DNA of 35,496 bases, taken from contig JAKSTR010000022.1 of the NCBI GenBank assembly GCA_024402495.1, forward strand, positions 1-35,496, read 5' to 3'. Position numbers and translations under genes: made by a program. The notes below the pieces were generated by a model. It did no database searches, was not told where the DNA came from, and saw only the letters and a list, made by a program, of their open reading frames with translations. This stretch comes from Treponemataceae bacterium. Lineage in GTDB: Bacteria > Spirochaetota > Spirochaetia > Treponematales > Treponemataceae. Of the stretch, positions 8,736 through 14,745 are shown in pieces (positions within the stretch are counted from its first letter, which is position 1; each line of letters starts with the position of its first letter).

Positions 8736-8759
8736 TTACGCCTTATGTACTTGGCGTAA
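8736..8759. promoter_or_regulatory. Candidate operator dyad between DUF975-like and XRE genes
   Basis: TTACGCC (8736-8742) and GGCGTAA (8753-8759) form a perfect 7-bp inverted repeat with a 10-base spacer in the divergent intergenic region. A TATACT box (8836-8841) lies just before the XRE start. The arrangement fits repression of the membrane-protein operon, the regulator or both by the XRE protein; no binding is shown. Confidence 0.45.
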
Positions 8760-8855
8760 TACGAAAATCGCTATTAGTTTGTTAATTCACATTATCAGAT
8801 AATTGTTGTTAGGTCAAACCGACAGTAGTGTTTTATATACTATTGGTGATTTTAT

Positions 8856-9179
8856 ATGACAGAAAAAGAAATCAGAGATGTTTTTTCTCAAAATCTGAAA
8901 CTTCTTAGAGAAAAAAAAGGGCTTTCTCAGATGGCTTTAGCTTCTAAAGCCGATTTAGCTACAAACTTTATTAACGATATTGAAAATGGCAAGAAATGGA
9001 TTTCTCCGGCTACGCTTTCTAAATTAAGTGAAGCACTTGAAGAAATGCCGTATTCTTTCTTTGTGCCGGTACAGATTCCGGCTGTAAGTTCAAATGAAAT
9101 GATTAATCAGTTTTGTACAGAGATTTCCAATGAGCTGTTGTATACAATTAAGCAAATTTCCGAAAAATATGTTCAATAA
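8856..9179 (+). CDS. XRE-family HTH transcriptional regulator
   Basis: The 107-residue protein carries a Cro/C1-type helix-turn-helix at about residues 10-70. The motif runs LKLLREKKGLSQMALASKAD, then FINDIENGKKWISPATLSKLSEAL, the usual five-helix pattern. The C-terminal 35 residues may mediate dimerisation. The ribosome binding site is GGTGA. It diverges from the island's minus-strand genes and is their likely regulator; the candidate operator is at 8736. Its stop codon coincides with the left end of repeat copy 2. Confidence 0.88.
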   Translation: MTEKEIRDVFSQNLKLLREKKGLSQMALASKADLATNFINDIENGKKWISPATLSKLSEALEEMPYSFFVPVQIPAVSSNEMINQFCTEISNELLYTIKQISEKYVQ

Positions 9180-9363
9180 AAAAAGCAGCGCAGTTTGCAG
9201 GTTTCGTACACCAAGTAATAGTTAGAGACAAAGCAAACAGCAAAAGCAAGTCATGCTGAACTTGTTAGCCTTCGGCGGCTGAACACTGTATTTGTCATGC
9301 TGAACTTGGTTCAGCATCCGATTTGTTATTAAAACCAGATTCCGAAACGAGTTCGGAATGACA
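9179..9363. repeat. 185-bp dispersed repeat, copy 2
   Basis: It matches copy 1 (5387-5571) at 184 of 185 positions and has the same orientation. Together the copies bracket the AT-rich island. Its right flank does not match copy 1 but matches the right flank of copy 3, including a piece of a GH35 gene. Confidence 0.93.
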
Positions 9364-9381
9364 TTTTGGGATTTTTGTATT

Positions 9382-9414
9382 TTACCAGCTGTCGTTTTCG
9401 TCAAGCGTTATAAA
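9382..9414 (-). pseudogene. 3' terminal scrap of a GH35 beta-galactosidase gene
   Basis: Positions 9372-9414 match 11863-11905, the end of the intact GH35 gene and its downstream bases, at 42 of 43 positions. The minus strand reads FITLDENDSW and a stop; the intact gene ends FITLDESDSW. Nothing else of the gene remains. It records a former second copy or a recombination event beside repeat copy 2. Confidence 0.8.
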
Positions 9415-9437
9415 GCAGCCTGGGGTGCTTTTTTTTT
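9414..9437 (+). terminator. Rho-independent terminator before the chemoreceptor
   Basis: AGCA-G-CC pairs with GGTGCT (9424-9429) across a 3-base loop with one bulged base and is followed by nine T. It would stop transcripts coming from the XRE gene through repeat copy 2. Confidence 0.6.
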
Positions 9438-9449
9438 ACTTAGTAAAGA

Positions 9450-9478
9450 TTGGCAAAAAATTCCAGTTGATATAAAAT
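9450..9478 (+). promoter_or_regulatory. Sigma-70-type promoter for leader ORF and chemoreceptor
   Basis: TTGGCA (9450-9455) and TAAAAT (9473-9478) are 17 bp apart, each 5 of 6 matches to consensus. The predicted start near 9485 precedes the leader ORF at 9511. I do not see a well-spaced sigma-28 promoter here. Confidence 0.5.
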
Positions 9479-9510
9479 CACTGCATCAAAAGGAATAAAT
9501 AAAAGGAAAC

Positions 9511-9603
9511 ATGGTTTTTAAGGATGTTCTGAAACCTGGCAACGGAACATTCGTTCTAAACTTCTCAAATACTGGTTTGAGAAAGCGGAAGGTTATTTTA
9601 TGA
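9511..9603 (+). CDS. Candidate 30-residue leader ORF coupled to chemoreceptor
   Basis: ATG 9511 follows AAAAGGAAAC, a good ribosome binding site. The frame runs 30 codons and stops at TGA 9601-9603, which overlaps the chemoreceptor ATG (9600) as ATGA. The peptide begins [10 protein letters not shown] and ends LRKRKVIL, so its C-terminus is basic. I recognise no family. The overlap and ribosome binding site suggest real translation and coupling to the receptor gene, but such a short frame could arise by chance. Confidence 0.45.
   Translation: MVFKDVLKPGNGTFVLNFSNTGLRKRKVIL
9562..9583 (+). promoter_or_regulatory. Hairpin just before the chemoreceptor ribosome binding site
   Basis: TTCTCAAA (9562-9569) and TTTGAGAA (9576-9583) form a perfect 8-bp stem with a 6-base loop. 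The ribosome binding site GGAAGG follows within 10 bases. It lies inside the leader ORF, whose translation would melt it. Confidence 0.5.
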
Positions 9604-11657
9604 AATCACTAAAAACCAAGCTGGTTCTGATAATTTCAATTCTTATGGCTGTTGCTGTTGGCATTATTGGAATGCTTGCGACAGAAACAGTAATTATGCA
9701 TCTGGATACCCAGATAGAAGCTACCCTTTTGGAAACGGCGGAAAACGCTGCCGAACAGGTAAATGCTGCCATTCAAAGTGAATTTGAAGTGCTGCACACC
9801 CTTTCACTTCTTCCGAACATCATTGATGAAAACGTACCGTTGCAGGAAAAATGTACTTTTCTTGCAACTTTAAGGCGCGATGACCGCAACATTGCCTTTT
9901 ACGACGTAGAAGGCCGTTTTATAAACGCGGCAGGCAAGCCCGTTCAGGCAAAAGTAGACGAAAGCGAATACTTAAAGCCAACCCTCAGGCAGGGCATAGA
10001 TTATTCTACCGACCCGCAGTTTTCTAAAATAGGAAACAGGGTTTTGATGTTTTTAAGCGTGCCGGTAAAATCGAAAGACGGAAAAATTATCGGCTGTGCA
10101 GTATCTGCAAAAGACGGTTCAATTGTAACAAGCATTGCCGACAGCATTTCTGTTGCAGAAAACTTTCATCCGGTTATTATCAGCAACAAGACCGGTGAAA
10201 TCCTTTCTAATGTTGAAGAAGAAATTAAAAGTAACGAAAAATCTTTTGCGGAATATACAAAACTTATGCAGGATATTGCAAAAGACCAGAAAATGAAAAC
10301 TTATACCGATTCCATTACTGGTCAGAAAATGATTTCTGTTTCTGCATCTGTACCCGGCAAGGACTGGAAAGTAGTCTGCTCAATTCCGTACAGTTACTAT
10401 TACAGTTCGGTAAACGCACTGCGTCTTATCATTCTTCTTATTGGTTTTGCTGCCGACCTGCTGAATACTTTTATAATTTATTTCATTATAAGCAAATCGC
10501 TTAAGCCGCTTGTAACGGTTAAAAAATCATTTGAAAAAATTTCAAGCGGCGACGCAGACCTTACCCAGCGTATTGAACTTAAGTCCGAAGACGAAATTGG
10601 TCAGATTATCAGGGAATTCAATAAGTTTACCGAAAAACTTCAGGTTATTATTGCCGGAATTAAGAATTCCAAAAAAACGCTCGAAGCCGCCGGTACGCAG
10701 CTGCAAAATTCTACCATGAATACGTCTTCGGCAATTACCCAGATTTCTGCAAACATCAGTTCTACCCACGAACAGATAAATACTTCTTCAAATGCCGTTG
10801 TAGAAACTGCGTCTACGCTGAACGAAATTTCTGAAAAAATCAATTCTTTTGACAGGATTATTGAAAATCAGGCTGGCAGCGTAAATTCGGCTTCGGCTGC
10901 AACTGAAGAAATGATAAGCAACATTGCATCCGTAAAGCATTCAATGGATATTCTTGCTTCTTCGTTCCGCGATTTGTACGATTTGCTTTCCGGCGGTATT
11001 GAAAGCCAGAAGTTCATCAACGAAAAGATACAGAAAATTGAAACCCAGTCTAAGGCGCTGGAAGAAGCGAACAAGGTTATTAACGGCATTGCAAGCCAGA
11101 CCAATCTTCTTGCAATGAATGCCGCAATTGAAGCGGCACACGCTGGAGAAGCCGGTAAGGGTTTTTCTGTTGTTGCCGACGAAATCAGAAAATTAAGCGA
11201 AAATTCAACTTCCCAGTCTAAGTACATAAAAGACAATTTGAGCGATATTTCCAAAACTATTGGAGAAACGGTTGCCGTAAGTAACGATGCCAACAGCAAG
11301 TTCAGCAGTATTGGCGAAAAAATTAAGGATACTAATGATTTTGTTGCCCAGATGAAAGAAGCGCTTGAAGAACAGAACAAAGGTTCGCAGCAGGTTAGTC
11401 AGGCTCTTCAGTCCATGCTCAATGACAGTTTGCAGGTTGAAACTTCTTCCGTTGAAATTGCAAAAAACAACGAACGTATCATGCAGCAGATTCAGAATTT
11501 GCAGGTTATTACCAAAGAAATTACCCAAAACATGAAAGAAATGGATATTGGTACAAAACGCATTAACGACAGCGGCATGGAACTTGAGACCGTTTCTAAA
11601 CAGATGGCAAAATCCATTGACGACATCGGTTCGCAGATTGATAAATTCAAGGTTTAG
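9600..11657 (+). CDS. Methyl-accepting chemotaxis protein, Cache-type
   Basis: The 685-residue receptor has a membrane segment at about residues 6-28, a periplasmic sensor of about 245 residues with the look of a double Cache domain, a second membrane segment at about 274-297, a HAMP domain at about 298-350 and a long coiled-coil signalling domain. The conserved hairpin tip, with [20 protein letters not shown], lies at about residues 500-520 and binds CheA and CheW. Such receptors control flagellar rotation in response to small ligands; the ligand is unknown. The C-terminus ends in DKFKV without a CheR-binding pentapeptide. It is translated from an ATGA overlap with a leader ORF. The unit lies between repeat copies 2 and 3, next to a GH35 gene, which hints at sugar or plant-polymer cues. 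Confidence 0.92.
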   Translation: MKSLKTKLVLIISILMAVAVGIIGMLATETVIMHLDTQIEATLLETAENAAEQVNAAIQSEFEVLHTLSLLPNIIDENVPLQEKCTFLATLRRDDRNIAFYDVEGRFINAAGKPVQAKVDESEYLKPTLRQGIDYSTDPQFSKIGNRVLMFLSVPVKSKDGKIIGCAVSAKDGSIVTSIADSISVAENFHPVIISNKTGEILSNVEEEIKSNEKSFAEYTKLMQDIAKDQKMKTYTDSITGQKMISVSASVPGKDWKVVCSIPYSYYYSSVNALRLIILLIGFAADLLNTFIIYFIISKSLKPLVTVKKSFEKISSGDADLTQRIELKSEDEIGQIIREFNKFTEKLQVIIAGIKNSKKTLEAAGTQLQNSTMNTSSAITQISANISSTHEQINTSSNAVVETASTLNEISEKINSFDRIIENQAGSVNSASAATEEMISNIASVKHSMDILASSFRDLYDLLSGGIESQKFINEKIQKIETQSKALEEANKVINGIASQTNLLAMNAAIEAAHAGEAGKGFSVVADEIRKLSENSTSQSKYIKDNLSDISKTIGETVAVSNDANSKFSSIGEKIKDTNDFVAQMKEALEEQNKGSQQVSQALQSMLNDSLQVETSSVEIAKNNERIMQQIQNLQVITKEITQNMKEMDIGTKRINDSGMELETVSKQMAKSIDDIGSQIDKFKV

Positions 11658-11685
11658 CCAGCATTTCGCGTAACAAAAAGGGGCG

Positions 11686-11709
11686 TAGTTTTTGTGCAAG
11701 CAAAAACTA
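11686..11709 (+). terminator. Hairpin after the first chemoreceptor gene
   Basis: TAGTTTTTG (11686-11694) and CAAAAACTA (11701-11709) form a perfect 9-bp stem with a 6-base loop. The following bases GGGGCTTTTG are not a clean T run, so termination is uncertain. The segment replaces the left end of the repeat in copy 3. Confidence 0.45.
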
Positions 11710-11719
11710 GGGGCTTTTG

Positions 11720-11856
11720 CGTACACCAAGTAATAGTTAGAGGCAAAGCAAACAGAAAAAGCAAGTCATGCTGAACTTGTTAGCCTTCGGCGGCTGCGCA
11801 CAGCATCCGATTTGTTATCAAAGCACGGATTCCGAAACGAGTTCGGAATGACAGTT
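11720..11856. repeat. Dispersed repeat, copy 3 (shorter)
   Basis: It matches copies 1 and 2 from CGTACACCAAGTAATAG onward with a few changes but lacks about 30 internal bases around the second TGCTGAAC dyad. It ends 16 bases before the stop codon of the GH35 gene. The orientation is the same as copies 1 and 2. Confidence 0.88.
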
Positions 11857-11872
11857 CTGTTTTTTTTGTATT

Positions 11873-13606
11873 TTACCAGCTGTCGCTTTCGTCAAGCGTT
11901 ATAAAATTGCCGGCTGTGCCTTCGCTTTCAAACAGGATTATGGTATTTTTGCCCGGTTTTAAAAGCGGCGCTGGCAGGTAAAGTTTTTTCTGCGGTCCAA
12001 TCTGCCAGTAGCGCCCAAGATTAAAGCCGTTTATAAAAGCGCAGCCTTTTTCAAAGCCTTCAAAGTTTAAAAAAGTATCGCAGGGTTTTTCTACGTTAAA
12101 AACGAATTCGTAAAAGGCGGGCAGCCCTTTTGCAAAACCAGCGTCAAAATCAATTTTGGCAATTTGTTCCGGGGTAAAAGGCAGGTTGAAAATGCTGAGA
12201 CCCTGATGTTTTTTGCCGTTGATTTTTATGCTTTCTATGCCTTTGCGCTGGCCTGCGATTTTTTTGCCAAAGTTAATTCTGCCCAGATTTTCGCACAAAA
12301 GGTCAATTTGCGTATTTTTTTCACCTTTGCCAATTGAAAATTTGTTTTTAAGGCTTTTGCCAAAAGCAGTTTTTACCGGGTTCTGGTCTGCAAAAATATT
12401 TACGCGGTCAAAAGCGTTCTGCATTTGCAGTGTTTTTGCGTTTTGCGCGTTCAGGCGGTACAAAATATAGCCGTAATTCTGCCCGTTTTCTTCCATACAA
12501 CCGGCATTTGCCTGCTGCTTCGGTACGGCAATTTTTTCCAGCGTGCTGAAAAGGTCAGTTTTCCGGCTTACTTCAATTCTGCCGAATTTTTTATATTCTA
12601 TATCTGTGCTTAAGTTTTCTTCGCAGCCGCCTTTGTAGGAACGGATTATTTTCTGGAATTCCCGGTATTTGGGCGTAATTTTTCCGTCCTGAGTCAGAAT
12701 TCCGTCGTAATCGTAGCTGGTGGTGTCGCCGTACAGGGTCGTAACGTTCCGCCCGTTCATAAAGCCAAAGTTCGTGCCGCCTTCAAACATATAAAAGTTT
12801 ACGTTGCCGGTACGCATAATTTCATCAAGGTCTTTTTTGTTCTGCTCAAGGTTCGAAGTGTGGTGACTGTCGTTCCATGCGTCAAACCAGCCGCACCAGA
12901 ATTCCATTACCATAAGCGGGCGGTTTTTGCCTATTTTCTTTTGCATTGCGCCAAACTGAAGCTTCACTTTGCTGCCAAAATTGCCGGTCGGCAGGGCGTT
13001 GGGCAAACTGCCGCGTTTTATAGCGCTGCCCCACGGACCGTCGCTGGTTACAAACGGCACGGTTATGCCGTTCTGGCGCATCAAATCGGCGTAAAACTGC
13101 AAATATTTTTTGTCTTTGCCAAAATAGCCGTATTCGTTTTCAATTTGAACCATGATGATTGTGCCGTTTCGGTTTATCTGGAAAGGCGCGATTTTGGGCA
13201 GAAGAATTTTGTACCAGTTCCGCACCGCCTGCAAAAACGGTTCGTACATGCAGCGTACTTTCATGTTTTTGTCTGCAAGCAGCCATGCCGGCAAGCCGCC
13301 CCACTCCCATTCGGCGCAAATATAGGGCGAAGGGCGAATTATTACAAAAAGCCCCAGATCTTTTGCAGTTTGCAGGAATTTTTCCAGATTGTGCATGCCT
13401 TCAAAATTGTATTCGCCTTTGTTTTCTTCGTGAAAATTCCACGGAACGTAGGTTTCTACCGTGTTGCAGCCAAGATTTTTCAGTTTTTCCATCCGGTCGC
13501 GCCAGTATTCGGGCACGGTTCTAAAATAGTGAAAGGCGCCGGAAATAATCTGAACCGGTTCGCCGCTGATGTAAAACTTGTCTTTGATTTCAAAAGTTTG
13601 TGCCAT
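11873..13606 (-). CDS. GH35 family beta-galactosidase
   Basis: The 577-residue enzyme belongs to glycoside hydrolase family 35, retaining exo-acting beta-galactosidases with a TIM barrel. The opening GAFHYFRTVPEYWRDR, the segment ETYVPWNFHE and RPSPYICAEWEWGGLPAW are family hallmarks. The acid/base should be E158 in QIENEYG and the nucleophile E235 in VMEFWCGW. The C-terminal half has the beta-sandwich pattern, with FINGFNLGRYWQIGPQ near the end. No signal peptide is present, so it probably cleaves imported galactosides in the cytoplasm. I start it at ATG 13606 because the longer frame to 13645 adds 13 residues outside the domain; the ribosome binding site is a modest GGGGGC. A duplicate of its last 10 codons survives at 9382-9414. 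Confidence 0.92.
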   Translation of the reverse strand: MAQTFEIKDKFYISGEPVQIISGAFHYFRTVPEYWRDRMEKLKNLGCNTVETYVPWNFHEENKGEYNFEGMHNLEKFLQTAKDLGLFVIIRPSPYICAEWEWGGLPAWLLADKNMKVRCMYEPFLQAVRNWYKILLPKIAPFQINRNGTIIMVQIENEYGYFGKDKKYLQFYADLMRQNGITVPFVTSDGPWGSAIKRGSLPNALPTGNFGSKVKLQFGAMQKKIGKNRPLMVMEFWCGWFDAWNDSHHTSNLEQNKKDLDEIMRTGNVNFYMFEGGTNFGFMNGRNVTTLYGDTTSYDYDGILTQDGKITPKYREFQKIIRSYKGGCEENLSTDIEYKKFGRIEVSRKTDLFSTLEKIAVPKQQANAGCMEENGQNYGYILYRLNAQNAKTLQMQNAFDRVNIFADQNPVKTAFGKSLKNKFSIGKGEKNTQIDLLCENLGRINFGKKIAGQRKGIESIKINGKKHQGLSIFNLPFTPEQIAKIDFDAGFAKGLPAFYEFVFNVEKPCDTFLNFEGFEKGCAFINGFNLGRYWQIGPQKKLYLPAPLLKPGKNTIILFESEGTAGNFITLDESDSW

Positions 13607-13865
13607 ATTTGCCCCCGCAAAAATACCTGCAAATTTTACATTCAATCCGGTAAAAAGTCGATATTTTCTGCTTTTACCCCGAATGCCGCGCTATCAGTAT
13701 TTTTTGTGCCAGCGGTTTGGGCGCCGGGCAAAAAAAATGGTATATTTTTAGTATCAAAGTGCCGTAAATACCTGAGTTTTAAATATCAGCCTGAAAATTG
13801 CAGGATGATTTTATAAATTTTTAACTTGGCATTCGGGCAAAGTAATAAAATTGGGGGCAAAAAAA

Positions 13866-14291
13866 ATGAACGAAATGCAGCAGAAAGAAGTAAACGATGC
13901 GCTGCGCGTAATTGACGAAATCTTACCGATGCTTGGCGAAGCTGAACGCAAATTCAGCAGTGCGCGTAACTGGGGATTTTTTGATATTCTGGGTGGCGGC
14001 TTTATTACCGACCTGATAAAGCACAGCAAGCTGGACGGCGCGGCGCGGCTGATGAACCAGATAAACTATAAGCTTGGCGAATTGCAGCGCGAACTGAAAG
14101 ACGTTCAGTTTGGAACGGATTATTCCATGAACACAATGACTTTTGCAACTTTTGCCGACTTTGTGTTTGACGGCGCAATTGCAGATATTTACATGCAGTC
14201 TAAAATCATGTCCAGCCTCAGCCAGGTGCGCGACCTTCAGAACCGCCTGATGAATTTAAGAAGTTATTTGATTAACCTTATGCGCCGCTAG
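13866..14291 (+). CDS. Conserved small helical protein of unknown function
   Basis: The protein has 141 residues, is almost entirely alpha-helical and has no membrane segment or signal peptide. It carries the conserved-looking core SARNWGFFDILGGGFITDLI (about residues 33-52), followed by KHSKLDGAARLMNQINYKLGE and a final helix rich in Leu and Arg. Similar small proteins with an ILGGG core occur in Firmicutes and spirochaetes to my memory, without an assigned function. I prefer ATG 13866, preceded by GGGGGC, over TTG 13851. It diverges from the GH35 gene and is followed by two hairpins. Confidence 0.72.
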   Translation: MNEMQQKEVNDALRVIDEILPMLGEAERKFSSARNWGFFDILGGGFITDLIKHSKLDGAARLMNQINYKLGELQRELKDVQFGTDYSMNTMTFATFADFVFDGAIADIYMQSKIMSSLSQVRDLQNRLMNLRSYLINLMRR

Positions 14292-14327
14292 ATAAAAAAA
14301 ATACGGCAAAATGCAGTGCGTTTTTTA

Positions 14328-14374
14328 TGCTGAACTTGTTGCCCTTTTGCTGGCAGGTTCAGCATTTTATTTTC
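14328..14374 (+). terminator. Hairpin from a repeat fragment, possible terminator
   Basis: TGCTGAAC (14328-14335) and GTTCAGCA (14357-14364) pair and are followed by the T-rich TTTTATTTTC. The left arm ATGCTGAACTTGTT is shared with the dispersed repeats, so a repeat remnant may serve as terminator of the gene ending at 14291. Confidence 0.55.
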
Positions 14375-14399
14375 TTTTAATAACACGATTTTTTAACAG

Positions 14400-14439
14400 A
14401 TACCGCCGGCAGAATGAATGTTTTGATGGCGGTATTTTT
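14400..14439 (+). terminator. Second hairpin downstream of the small helical protein gene
   Basis: ATACCGCC (14400-14407) and GGCGGTAT (14428-14435) form a perfect 8-bp stem with a 20-base loop followed by T. It backs up the hairpin at 14328. Confidence 0.6.
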
Positions 14440-14693
14440 CACTTTCAATTCTCAGGCTTTATATCAGTTACCTTTAAAATCTCTAAAAAAATCTCCAAAA
14501 TCTACATTTTGTAGCGTTTTGTTTATTGCTAATTCTGTTATTGTACATTATGATTTTGTTATTGGCTGTAAATTTTTCAAATAAAACGCTTTAAATTAAA
14601 AGTTCTTTTGAAAAATATACGGCAAATTTCGTGCAATTTAGAAAATTTACAAAGTTTTTCTGTTTTGCAAGCAGAAAAAACTATATATCATAG
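14440..14693. other. AT-rich non-coding spacer
   Basis: I see no gene in this stretch between the double hairpin and the second chemoreceptor leader. The only structure noted is a long-range inverted repeat, AGCGTTTT (14513-14520) with AAAACGCT (14583-14590), 62 bases apart, and a TATATATC stretch near 14682-14689 that could hold a -10 box. Confidence 0.5.
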
Positions 14694-14733
14694 CCTTTAC
14701 AAATTCAATTTGAACTTGTAAAGGCACTTTTTT
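14694..14733 (+). promoter_or_regulatory. Terminator-like hairpin in the second chemoreceptor leader
   Basis: CCTTTACAA (14694-14702) and TTGTAAAGG (14716-14724) form a 9-bp stem that extends through TTCAA/TTGAA, followed by CAC and six T (14728-14733). The ribosome binding site GAGGGG follows directly and ATG is at 14746. It may be an attenuator, a 5' stabilising hairpin or a terminator of an upstream transcript. Confidence 0.55.
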
Positions 14734-14745
14734 GAGGGGAAATTT

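Noticed and set aside
5387-9363. Composite transposon
   Set aside because: No transposase gene, no terminal inverted repeats on the 185-bp copies and no target-site duplication can be seen.
9444-9475. Sigma-28 promoter for the first chemoreceptor
   Set aside because: TAAAGAT and GATATAA are about 3 bases too far apart and the second box matches poorly.
5387-11856. Integron cassette array with attC sites, as known in T. denticola
   Set aside because: The repeats do not end in recognisable attC core sites, the enclosed genes run in both directions, and no integrase is present in the window.
12860-13816. A 318-codon plus-strand frame opposite the GH35 gene
   Set aside because: It is the antisense of a clear GH35 gene, has no motif and no ribosome binding site.
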